A DNA stretch of 64,000 nucleotides from Thinopyrum elongatum. Its lineage: Eukaryota; Streptophyta; Magnoliopsida; Poales; Poaceae. The stretch covers positions 66,110,171-66,174,170 of the forward strand of contig CM022303.1 of assembly GCA_011799875.1 (NCBI GenBank), given 5' to 3'. The position numbers were made by a program, and so were the translations under genes. This document shows, piece after piece, positions 23,827 to 34,228 of this stretch. A model generated the notes under the pieces. The model worked only from the letters and a program-made list of their open reading frames with translations, ran no database searches and was not told the DNA's origin. Positions within the stretch are counted from its first letter, which is position 1; each line of letters starts with the position of its first letter.

Positions 23827-24110
23827 AACGCGGCACTACACGATATAGGTGAAGGGGGATAACATCCGGGAATGTTTTTATATACGTCAATCCATCCATC
23901 CATACATATATACATACATACATGGACAAAAAAATTCTATGAACATAAAAAAATTTAAGAAAAAATTTTCTATGAACATAAAAAATTCTATACATTAATC
24001 CATCCATCCATACATATATACATACATACATTTTCTTTGCATATGAACATATTCTAACTTTGCATATGAACATATGAAAATTCTAACATATGAAAAAAAA
24101 TGCAGGGTAG
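23827..24110. repeat. Simple-repeat region inside the CACTA element
   Basis: It holds CATC/CATA microsatellite runs (near 23886-23920 and 24000-24030) separated by A-rich ATTCTATGAACATA repeats. No gene is seen. Confidence 0.6.
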
Positions 24111-24640
24111 GGGCAGGGGCGACAGCTAAGCAGCAGGGCAGGGGCGGCGGCGGTGGCAGCGCACAGGGCAGGGGCGGCGGCGGCAGGGGCAGCGGTGGGG
24201 CAGGGGAAGGGGCCGGGGCGGAGCTCACTGGGGGTGGCGCCGGGGGCGGCGATGAGGAGCGTGTGGGCTCGGGGCAGGGCGTCGGCGTCAGGAGGGCGGC
24301 GTAGCAGCCTAGCGGCGTCGGCGTCGGGGCAGGGCGTCAGCGTCGGGAGGAGAATGGGAGGTTGGGGAAAATTTGCTAAGTGTTGGCTTATATACCCAAC
24401 CCTTTAGTCCCAGTTGGTGGCTCCAACCGGGACTAAAGGCCTCCCTTTCGTCCCGGTTGGAGCCACCAGCCGAGACTAAAGGTCAATTTCAGCAGCCGAA
24501 AGGGCGGGAAGCAGAGACCTTTAGTCCCAGTTGGTGGCTTGAACCGGGACGAAAGGGGGGTCTTTCGTCCCGGTTCGAGCCACCAACCGGGACTAAAGGG
24601 CTGTGCTGCCGCATCCATAAGTTTAGTCCCACATCGCTAG
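24111..24640. repeat. GC-rich segment and internal foldback repeats of the CACTA element
   Basis: 24111-24370 is a GGGGCGGCGG-type low-complexity stretch with no credible protein. 24403-24600 has alternating CTTTAGTCCCAGTTGG and CCAACCGGGACTAAAG units like the element's subterminal repeats, although it lies well inside the element. It may be the end of another CACTA copy, or it may be a small-RNA source. Confidence 0.55.
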
Positions 24641-24912
24641 TTGAGAGGGGCTCGGAGTGGTTTATAAGCGCTGCTGCCGCTACCCTCTCGAGCTCCTCTC
24701 TACTACAGGCAGTACATGCCTATTTGACGCCCTGTTCGGCCTGCTTGCACTATGGGCCTGCATCCTGGCCCTTTTCTAGGGTTTCTAGTCGTATGCAGGC
24801 TGTGGTGGTAAGTAGATGGGCCTTTTTTTGCATTTGTTATGTTTTTAAATTTTTAATGTTATTTTTTGCAAATGTTATTTTTAGTTATATATTTTTAGTT
24901 GCATAAATTTTA

Positions 24913-25809
24913 GGGACATTTACATTTATGCCCCTAACTCGAACCCACTACTCAGTTTTGCCCCTATTTTTCGGGTATGCTCAGTTTTGCCCCTCTGCCG
25001 TCAAGTCACCTTATAGAAATGCCCTTCCGTGCCTTTATCGTCCGGTCAAAGGGCTTTGACCGTCTGGTGAACAGTATCAAAAAAATCTGAAATTTTGTGG
25101 GATCGAAGATACTCAGGTGCGCAAGGTGCGTGCAAATTTTCGTGCTGTTTGGACATTCCAGGAGCTCGTGGCAAAGGAAAAACAGTAAATCTATACGCCT
25201 GTGAACAATAAATTCAAAAAAATAGCAAGAAAATTCGAAAAAATATGAAACTTTTTGGCATCAAAGAGGCTTGGGTGTGCAAGGTGCTTGCAAGTTTTTG
25301 TGATCAAATGACATGCGAGGAGCTCTAGCAAAAAATAAACAAAATAGTGCATTTTTTCAAAGTTTTTTTCTGAGCCAAATTTTGTTTTTTCTCCATGAGC
25401 TCCTACAAAGTTTAAACACAACAAAAATTTGCACACACCTTGCGCACCCGAGCATCTTGGATGCCAAAAAAATTCATATTTTTTTGAATTTTCTTGCTAT
25501 TTTTTTCGAATTTACTGTTCATAGGCGTACAGATTTACTATTTTCCTTTGCCACGAGCTCCTGGAATGTCCAAATAGCACGAAAATTTGCACGCACCTTG
25601 CGCACCTGAGTATCTTCGATCCGACAAAATTTCAGATTTTTTTGATACTGTTCACCAGATGGTCAAAGCCCTTTGACCGGACGGTAAAGGCACGGAAGGG
25701 CATTTCTATAAGGTGACTTGACAGCAGAGGGGCAAAACTGAGCATACCCGAAAACTAGGGGCAAAACTGAGTAGTGGGTTCGAGTTAGGGGCAGAACTGG
25801 AATTGCTCC
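24913..25809. mobile_element. Foldback Mutator-type non-autonomous element
   Basis: This 897-bp element is made almost wholly of two long inverted arms (about 430-440 bp each, for example GCCCCTAACTCGAACCC on the left and its complement on the right) around a centre near 25360. A perfect 9-bp duplication, TAAATTTTA (24904-24912 and 25810-25818), flanks it. Nine-base duplications and long terminal inverted repeats are the hallmarks of Mutator-like elements. It has no coding capacity and sits inside the CACTA element. Confidence 0.85.
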
Positions 25810-25818
25810 TAAATTTTA

Positions 25819-26142
25819 TATAATTTTAGTTGCATAAGTTTTATTTTTTATTGATTCTTTTTAGTTGATTCCTTTTGCTATTAGAGTTTTATAAAAGCTT
25901 TTTAGTTTTCTATTAAAGTTTGTAACAAAAAATACTTTATGAAAATTCTTTTTACTATTAAAGTTTTTAACAAATAAATATTTTGACTATTTTAGTTAAT
26001 ATTATTTTGATTATTTTTAGTTGATTATTTTTGCTATTGAAGAATATTTTATTTAATTAATTGTTTTTAGTTTATTCTTTTTGTTATTAGAGTTTTATAA
26101 AAGCTTTTTAGTTCATTCTTTTTGCTATTAGTTCATTCTTTG
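25819..26142. other. AT-rich segment of the CACTA element
   Basis: It is T-rich sequence with repeated TTTTTAGTTGATT-like units. A similar T-rich stretch occurs in the small CACTA at about 50220-50760. No gene is seen. Confidence 0.5.
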
Positions 26143-26700
26143 AGCTAAATGACCCTGAAATTGAAAAACACTACAAATGAACTCTGAAAAGGTTGAAAGT
26201 TGGCATGGTATCATCATTTCACCCACATAGCATGTGCTAAAAAGTTGAGAGGGTTACGGCAAAAACTAGATGCACTTCGTGTACAAAATGGACAATCTCT
26301 TTCGAAGTATCAGGTTTTCGGACGAAACTCATCTGTTACAAAGGCATTTCATTTTTTTAACTTATTTCAACTCCAGACTTTTTGTGCGTTCAACATGCAC
26401 CATTCAAAGCCACATCATCAATTTTCAACCCTTTCCGACTTCATTTGCTATTTTTCATGCATTTACTGATTTTTTTAGCTAAATGACCCTGAAATTGAAA
26501 AGCAGAACAAATGAACTCTGAAAAGGTTGAAAGTTGGCATAGTATCATCATTTCACCCACATAGCATGTGTTAAAAAGTTGAGAGGGTTACGGCAAAAAC
26601 TGGATGCACTTCGTGTACAAAATGGACAATCTCTTTCGAAGTATCAGGGTTTCGGACGAAAACTCATCTGTTACAAAAGGCATTTCATTTCTTGACATGT
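26143..26700. repeat. Internal tandem repeat of the CACTA element, period 334 bp
   Basis: AGCTAAATGACCCTGAAATTG starts at 26143 and again at 26477. Both copies continue through GTTGAGAGGGTTACGGC and GTATCAGG with few differences over about 220 bp. They lie just downstream of the transposase stop codon. Confidence 0.85.
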
Positions 26701-26758
26701 AACTGCAGTGATATTCTAGATAAAAGCCATCATCAGAATACTTGTGGAGAGAAAGTCT

Positions 26759-29700
26759 TCACTTTTTCTTTGCGTGTGTCCCTTGCTTATTGTGCCGTAG
26801 CCATGGATAATCTTCATCGTTTAACAGGATGCTTGGGTCAGCCTTCACTTTGAAGGGAGGAATTTCATGAAACTTTTCATAATATTCAGACATGTTTGTC
26901 TTGCCCTCCACTCCCACGATGTCTCTTTTCCCTGAAAGAACTATGTGGCACTTTGGCTCATCGTATGATGTATTCGCTTATTTATCTTTTCTTTTTCTCG
27001 GTTTGGTAGACATGTCCTTCACATAGAAAACCAGTGCCACATCATTGGCTAGGACGAATGGTTCGTCTGTGTACCCAAGATTGTTGAGATCCACTATTGT
27101 CATTCCGTACTGTGGGTCTACCTGTACCCCGCCTCCTGACAGATTGACCCATTTGCACCGAAACAAAGGGACCTTAAAATCATGTCCATAGTCAAGTTCC
27201 CATATGTCCACTATGTAACCATAATAAGTGTCATTTCCCCTCTTGGTTGTTGCATCAAAGAGGACACCACTGTTTTGGTTGGTGCTCTTTTGATCTTGGG
27301 GCGATCGTGTAAAATATATTCCAATTTATCTCATACCCTTGGTAAGTCAATACAGTCGAAGATGGTGTCCTGGCCAACGAGTACAGCTCATCTCCAACAA
27401 TGTTTTTACCCATGAGATGTGTGTGCAACCAACTTCCGAAAGTCCTGATGTGTTCACATGTAATCCCGTCGTCAGACTGCTCCGGGTGTTTGGAGCGCAG
27501 AATATTCTTGTGTTCATTGACATACGGGGTCACCAAGGTAGAATTCTATAGAATTGTGTAGTGTGCTTGAGCCCAAGAATGCCCGTCCCTACATATTATT
27601 GAATCCGCTCCTAGCGTACCTTTTCCAGTCAGTCTCCCCTCATACCGCGATTGAGGGAGACCAATCGGCTTAAGGTCAGGAATAAAGTCAACACAAAACC
27701 CAATGACCTCCTCTGTTTGATGGCCCATGGAGATGCTTCCTTCTGGCCTAGCACGGTTACGGACATATTTCTTTAAGACTCCCATGAACCTCTCAAAGGG
27801 GAACATATTGTGTAGAAATAAAGGACCCAGAATGGCAATCTCGTCGACTAGATGAACTAGGACGTGCGTCATGATATTGAAGAAGGATGGTAGGAACACC
27901 ACCTCGAAACTGACATGACATTGCACCAAATCATTCTTTAACCTTGGTAGGATTTCTGGATCAATTACCTTCTGAGATATTGCATTAAGGAATGCACATA
28001 GCTTCAGAATGGCTAATTGAACATTGTCTGGTAGAAGCCCCCTCAATGCAACCGGAAGCAGTTGCGTCATAATCACGTGGCAGTCATGAGACTTTAGGTT
28101 CTGGAACTTTTTCTCTGTGATATTTATTATTCCCTTTATATTGAATGAGAAGCCAGACGGGACCTTCATACTGAGCAGGCATTCAAAGAAGATTTCCTTC
28201 TCTTCTTTGGTAAGAGCGTAGCTGGCAGGACCTTGATACTGCTTTGGATGCATGCCATCTTTTTCGTGCACACGTTGCTGGTCCTCCCGTGCCTCCGGTG
28301 TATCTTTTGTCTTCCCATACACGCTCAAGAAGTCTAGCAGGTTCACGCAAAGATTCTTCGTCACGTGCATCACGTCGATTGCAGAGCGGACCTCTAGGTC
28401 TTTCCAATATGGTAGGTCCCAAAATATAGATTTCTTCTTCCACATGGGTGCGTGTCCCTCAGCGTCATTCGGAATAGATTGTCTGCCAGGACCCTTTCCA
28501 TAGATTACATGTAAATCCTTGACCATATTAAGTATGGCATCACCAGTACGGAGGACGGGCTTCTTCCGGTGATCTGCCTCACCTTTGAAATGCTTGCCTT
28601 TCTTTCTTAAGAGATGGTTGGTCGGAAGAAATCGACGATGTCCCAGGTACACATTCTTCCTGCATTTGTCCAAATATATACTTTTGGTATCATCTAAACA
28701 GTGCGTGCATGTGTGGTATCCCTTGTTTGTCTGTCCTGAAAGGTTACTAAGAGCAGGCCAATCATTGATGGTTACAAACAGCAACGCATGTAGGACAAAT
28801 TCCTCCTGTTTGTGCTCATCCCACACATGTACACCTTTTCCATTCCACAGCTGTAAAAGTTCTTCAACTAGTGGCCTTAGGTACACATCAATGTCGTTGC
28901 CGGGTTGCTTAGGGCCTTGGATGAGCACTGGCATCATAATGAACTTCCGCTTCATGCACAACCAAGGAGGAAGGTTATAGATACATCGAGTCACGGGCCA
29001 GGTGCTATGATTGCTGCTCTGCTCCCCAAAAGGATTAATGCCATCTGCACTTAAACCAAACCATACGTTCCTTGCGTCACCTGCAAAGTCCCGCCACCTT
29101 CTCTCGATTTTCTCCACTGTGACCCGTCAGCGGGTGCTCTCAACTTCCCGTCTTTCTTACGGTCTTCTTTGTGCCATCGCATCAAGTTGGCATGCTCTTT
29201 GTTTCTGAACAAACGTTTCAACCGTGGTATTATAGGAGCATACCACATCACCTTGGCAGGAACCCTCTTCCTGGGGCGCTCGCCCTCAACATCACCATGG
29301 TCATCTCGTCTGATCTTATACCGCAATGCACCGCATACCGGGCATGCGTTCATATCCTCGTACTCACCACGGTAGAGGATGCAGTCATTAGGGCATGCAT
29401 GTATCTTCTGCACCTCCAATCCTAGAGGGCAGAGAACCTTCTTTGCTTTGTACGTACTGTCGGGCAATTCATTATCCTTTGGAAGCTTCTTCTTCATTAT
29501 TTTCAGTAGCGTGCCAAATCCCTTGTCAGATACACCATTGTCTGCCTTCCATTGCAGCAATTCTAGTGTGGTACCGAGCTTTGTGTTGTCATCTTCGCAA
29601 TTTGGGTACAACCCTTTTTTGTGATTCTCTAACATGCGCTCGAACTTCAACTTCCCCCTTTCACTTTGGCATTCTCTCTTTGCATCAACAATGACCTGGC

Positions 29701-30055
29701 AAAGATCATCATCAGGCACATCGTCTGGTTCCTCTTGATCTTCAGCTTCCCCCATTGTAGTATCACCGTATTCAGGGGGATAGTTGTCATCATCCTCTTC
29801 TTCTTCGTTGTCTTCCATCATAACCCCTCTTTCTCTGTGCTTGGTTCAAACATTATAGTGTGGCATAAAACCCTTCTCAAGTAGGTGGATGTGAAGGGTT
29901 TTCAAGTTAGAGTGATCCTTCGTATTCCCACAGACAGTACATGGACAATACATAAAACCATTTTGCTTGTTTGCCTCAGCCACTTCGAGAAATTTATGCA
30001 GGCCCTCAATATACTCGGAGGTGCGTCGGTCACCGTACATCCATTGCCGGTTCAT
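26759..30055 (-). pseudogene. TNP2-type CACTA transposase, broken
   Basis: The start is at 30055 and the stop is the TGA at 26759-26761, about 1,100 codons. It opens with the transposon-associated domain (WMYGDRRTSEYIEGLHKFL, with Cys residues in CPCTVCGN). An acidic linker (MEDNEEEEDDD) follows, then the TNP2 transposase domain (CPVCGALRY, LSADGINPFGEQ, CTHCLDDT, DVMHVTKNLC) and the C-terminal DUF4218/DUF4216-like part (FPFERFMGVLKKYVRNRARPEGS, FRCKWVNL). Lesions are TGA 29846-29848, a frameshift near 29112, TAG 27546-27548 and a frameshift near 27257. Intact versions bind the element ends and catalyse transposition. This one would need an active relative in trans. Confidence 0.93.
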
Positions 30056-30284
30056 CTGCGTGCATTATATAATTAAGTGTATCAAAAACCATTACAGAAC
30101 ATCATGAATAGAGAAGTGACCAAATTAATACAAGTTCATCGTCACATTAAAACCAAAGTACTATAGTGATCAAATGTTATTACTGAAAAAATAAATACAT
30201 AAAGTTCATACATAGTTCTCATAGAACAACATACAGCTCTCTAGAGCATCTAATTAGAACATACATTGAAACTAACATACAACT

Positions 30285-30727
30285 ATGTAAAACATTTAAA
30301 TGCAACAACAAATGCGATCATAATCGCAACTAAGGTAACAATTGATCCAACAGCATAATGATACCAAGCCTCATTATCAATGGCATATTTTTTTTATCTT
30401 TCTAATCTTCAAGCGCATTGCATCCTTCTTGATCTTGTGATCTTCGACGACATCGGCGACATGCAACTCCAATTTCACCTTCTCCTCCTCAATTCTTTTC
30501 AATTTTTATTTCAAATACTAATTTTCCTTTTCAACTAAATTTAACCTCTCGACAAGAGGGTCGGTTGGAATTTCCGGTTCACATACATCCTAGATAAAAA
30601 CATCTAAGTCACATTGGTCGGCATAAGTGTCATAAATACTAAATGAAACAAATAGTTATAAAAGATAATATACCACATCCGAATCATAGACCGGACGAGG
30701 GCCGACGGGGGCGGATACCAAAACCAT
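30285..30727 (-). pseudogene. CACTA third gene: small coiled-coil protein with C-terminal membrane segment, broken
   Basis: Exon 1 (30727-30674) starts MVLVSAPVGPRPVYDSDV. After a GT-AG intron, exon 2 (30589-30285) encodes a Leu/Glu/Lys-rich helix (PLVERLNLVEKEN, RIEEEKVKLELHVADVV, HKIKKDAMRLKIRKI) and then a hydrophobic segment (AVGSIVTLVAIMIAFVVAF) ending KCFT. The predicted shape is a coiled coil anchored by one C-terminal membrane helix. Two stops in the helix and a one-base slip in an A run near 30390 break it. From memory, similar frames accompany other grass CACTA elements, but I know of no assigned function. It lies just upstream of the transposase in the same orientation. Confidence 0.65.
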
Positions 30728-31299
30728 GGCACCATATAATAACAAACAATAATAAAAGTAAGAAATTTATACAAGTATATCTATCTAAATCATACTAGTA
30801 AGAATTTTTCTTTTAAAAAGAAGATAAGAACAAGAGGCTCACCACGATGGTGCCGGCGACGAGATCGGCGCGGGCGATCGACGACGGTGAGGACGGGGAC
30901 GGGACGACACCCTACACATGTGCAGACTCTAAGAAGTTAATTTGAGCTCAAATTGTGCATCTAAATCAAAAGAACTCCCACATACACTCGTACACTAAAA
31001 CCCACAAACCACTCTACTTCTAGAGCATTTGAAATGAGCTAAACTAGCAGTGAGAGATGAAAGGATGAAGTAGCTAACCTTTTAGAACACTTGTGTAGTT
31101 GGTGCACTGCCAAACCTAGACAAATCTTGGGGAAAATGGAGTTTGGAGGTCGAGCTTGGGGAGGAGAAAGCTTAAGTGTGGCTCCGGCATTTCATCGAAC
31201 ACCTCATGTGCATAGGAGGTGAAAACAGAGAGCAGCACACCTCCCACCCTTCCACGGCCAAAAAACAGAGGAGATGGGGGGGCGTGGATATATATAGGC
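30728..31299. other. 5' region of the CACTA transcription unit
   Basis: It is mostly AT-rich sequence upstream of the three minus-strand genes. No further coding exon is clear, although short non-coding leader exons are possible. Confidence 0.4.
31287..31296 (-). promoter_or_regulatory. Candidate TATA box of the CACTA element
   Basis: The minus strand reads TATATATA between the right subterminal repeats and all three genes, so it is suitably placed to drive them. Confidence 0.4.
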
Positions 31300-31544
31300 A
31301 AAACTTTAGTCCCGGTTTGTGTCTAAAACCGGGACTAAAGGACAACCCGGGACTAAAGGGGCTGCGCCAGGAGCGAGGCCCTTTAGTCCCGGTTCGTGTC
31401 TGGAACTGGGACCAAAGGGGTCAGACGAACCGGGACCCTAGCCCGGCCGGCGCCCTGGCCTCACGAACCGGGACTGATGCACCCATTGGTCCGGTTCGTA
31501 ACAGAACCGGGACAAATGCAATTATCTGGCCTGGACCAAAGCGT
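31300..31544. repeat. Right subterminal repeats of the CACTA element
   Basis: Repeated TTTAGTCCCGGTT / AACCGGGACTAAAG units mirror those at the left end. Confidence 0.85.
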
Positions 31545-31559
31545 TGTTTTCTACTAGTG

Positions 31560-31671
31560 GCTGCACTCCAGAGTCGGTAAAGATCGTTGATCACAACCCG
31601 TTATGCATCTTCATATTGTTCTTGGATGATCGTAGGTGCGAAATTTTTGTTTTCTACTACGTTTCCCAAAA
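31560..31671 (+). repeat. Left LTR of element C, final part
   Basis: It continues the LTR after the CACTA insertion (GCT duplicated at 31560-31562) and matches about 48054-48166. It ends CCCAAAA rather than the CCCAACA of the right LTR, so the canonical CA terminus is lost. Confidence 0.88.
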
Positions 31672-32651
31672 GTGGCATCATGAGCTGGTTTATGAGTAGA
31701 TGCAGGTTGCGATCTAGATCACATCTGATATGTGAGGGTTGATGTTCTTGCTATGCTTCCCACGAGTGTTGCTTTGGTTCAGTTCATCGGAAGAATGACG
31801 TAGTTTTGCTACAAGGTTCTGACAATCGATCGGCTCTGGCTGTCGACTATCTGCTAACAGTTCCTTGGGCTACATCATAGTCGGGAATAGTGAACTGTCG
31901 CGTACACAAGAGGGTGCCAAAGATGGATGATCTTCTAGGGGGTCACGTGTAATGATGAAGTTTAGTGTGGGGGTGAGACTTTTTATTAAGTCTCTCTTTC
32001 ACACACCCCGAAACATAATCTAGCATCAAGAACATTGCCTGGTTGTGCTTGCGTAGGTAGCTAGTCTTAATTGCTCAAACTGGTTAATCACGTAACTAAA
32101 ATTTTGCTAAAGCCGATTAGAGGACGTCTAACTTGGTTTTGCATATGATGTGGTATAGCCTTCGTCATGATAATGAGTTTATGTATGAGATGGTTATATG
32201 TTGTAATGTTAAGTGGCTTGCGCATCACGGCATGATGGCTGGAGCCACGGGATTGCCTCCTTAATGTAAATATCGTAGAGATAGGTTACAGGTCATGGTG
32301 GCAAAACGTACACGGAGGACCCCGATGAGGAGAAGGTGTACCAGGTGCGGGACGAGGAGCTATAATTTCGTACCATGACAGAATTTCAGATTTTGGTGCC
32401 ACGGCAACGTTTTCTGAAATGGTAGCTACGGCAACATTTTCTGAGATTGCCGTCATGGCAATGTTTTTGAAACAGTTGCCATGGTAACGAAATATTGGCC
32501 GTCACGTCGCTTCAACTAGAGATTGAAGACGATCATGGAGGACTCCCGGTGCCCAGGGCTATACCATGGCATGCTATTATGAATTGCCTGAGATGTTTAT
32601 CCCTTTATTTTTGCACCCTTTGATTGCGCAGTAGTCAATTATTAGGGTGAT
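31672..32651 (+). other. Internal DNA of element C before the B insertion
   Basis: The primer-site variant TGGCATCATGAGC starts at 31673. The rest parallels 16393-17330 of element A (for example GGCATGATGGCTGGAGCCA) with more divergence. No protein is readable. Confidence 0.75.
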
Positions 32652-33753
32652 TGTAGGAGATATGCCCTAGAGGCAATAATAAATGTTATTGATTATCTCC
32701 CTGTTCATAATTAGGTTTATGTTCCATGCTATAACTGCTATGGTTCTCGAGTCTACAATAACCATGAGGCTCGGAGGAAGACTCATATGCACATGTGGAA
32801 TAATAAACGGTAAAATGTATTCCTAGTCTGGCCTCTGAGACTAGCTCAAGTGTTGCATGATGGTTCTGTTTTCCTGATCATGGGCATGACTATGCCGGCA
32901 ACTTTGAGGGCACAATGTTAGAAGAACATTTGTGTTGAATCGACCCGAATTGATGTTATGCTATGGGATACTTTCGTCACAAGTTAATGGTTAATAACAC
33001 AGAGATGGTTAACGTTTGCATGATTCCTCAGACCATGAGAGTATCGAGTTTCTTCATGCTTGATTCATGAACTTTGGGGTTTGTTAAACGTCATCCGTAA
33101 ATGGGTGGCTATTACGGCGGCTTACGGGTTCATGGAAAAGTGTGTCAAGTAACTTGATAGCTCGAGATTGGGATTTGCTCCTCCGACGATGGAGAGATAT
33201 CTCTGGGCCCTCTCGGTGTTACGGTATCCATCATCGTCTGGCCAGACACTTTGTGATTTGATCACGGGGATGCCGGAACACGGGAACGAGAAAAGAGAAC
33301 AAATACCAGTAACGAGGTAACTGGCATAGTGGACATGTTGTTTGACCCACGGGGATGCCATCATGTCTCACCTCGGTATTTGTAACATATCGCGAAGCAA
33401 CAAGAATAGCACACGGCAACTGGAGGTTCACTCGAATATTCATTCTTGTGGGTATAGGGGTCAATATGGGTGTCCACGCTCCGATGTTGATCATTGATCG
33501 GAAAGGGTTCCGTGTCATGTCTATACTTCACCGAACCTATAGGGTCCCACGCTTAGGGTCATCTATCTGCTGATATATAGACAGGGAGTCTGAGAGAAAG
33601 TTTTCGGAAAAAGTTTTCCGAGACAGCGAAAAGTTCCGACGAGAGAGGTCACCGGATGAGTTCCGGTGATACTGAAAAGTTGTTTCAGAGGATACCATAA
33701 AGTCAAATTGGTTTCGGCACATGCCTGATAATTCTTGGAGGGTGCCAGAATTG

Positions 33754-33766
33754 TTCTGGAAACTTC
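33754..33766 (+). promoter_or_regulatory. Heat-shock-element-like motif in the left LTR of element B
   Basis: The sequence fits TTCnnGAAnnTTC exactly, the binding pattern of plant heat-shock factors. It is about 450 bp upstream of the LTR TATA box and is repeated at 41234-41246 in the right LTR. Function is not shown. Confidence 0.45.
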
Positions 33767-34219
33767 TGGGAATTTTCTGGAAGAAAAACCGGAAATGTTC
33801 CGGAGCTGCCGAAACCACTTCAGATGCTTTTCGCAGATGAAATTCACTAAACTGGAATCATTCCAGAACGCGTTGAAAATTATTTTAGTGGTGTACTGGA
33901 AATGTTCTAAGCCCACATAATATTTTCAGTTCGAACGGACGCTGAAAAATGTCGTCGTGAATAGTGAAAATAAGCTTTATGGTTATTTTTTGGAAAGCCA
34001 TTATTTTTGGGATTTGTCCCAAGATATTTTTGGGGGATGACATGGAAGGATAAGGCCCCTTTTGAAGGGGCCCTACAAGGTGTGGCCGGCCACATGGGGG
34101 CTCCTCCATGGAGCCCCCACTTGTCCCTTGGTTTCACACATTGGGTCCTTGGGAAGGACTTCCTTTCATGTGCATTTTGGGTTTTTTGTGTTAAACTCAC
34201 CCTACCCCTTGGGATTTCC

Positions 34220-34228
34220 TATAAATAG
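34220..34228 (+). promoter_or_regulatory. TATA box in the left LTR of element B
   Basis: TATAAATAG follows GGGATTTCC. The right LTR has it at 41697-41705. Confidence 0.65.

Larger units (their letters stand above)
9682..31559 (-). mobile_element. CACTA DNA transposon carrying three decayed genes
   Basis: The ends are perfect 15-bp inverted repeats (CACTAGTAGAAAACA at 9682-9696 and its complement at 31545-31559). They are flanked by the 3-bp duplication GCT (9679-9681 and 31560-31562), within the left LTR of element C. Both ends carry TTTAGTCCCGGTT / AACCGGGACTAAA subterminal repeats, as in Triticeae CACTA elements. Without the nested element A it is about 12.3 kb. All three genes read on the minus strand: a coiled-coil/membrane protein, a TNP2-type transposase, then a Ulp1-domain protein. 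All are broken. Confidence 0.95.

Noticed and set aside
23886..24030. Possible CRISPR-like or regulatory array (CATC/CATA repeats)
   Set aside because: It is a simple microsatellite with irregular spacing in a plant nuclear sequence.
24074..24407. Gly/Ala-rich frames in the GC-rich part of the CACTA element
   Set aside because: Low-complexity GGN codons are open in several frames at once; there is no protein signal.
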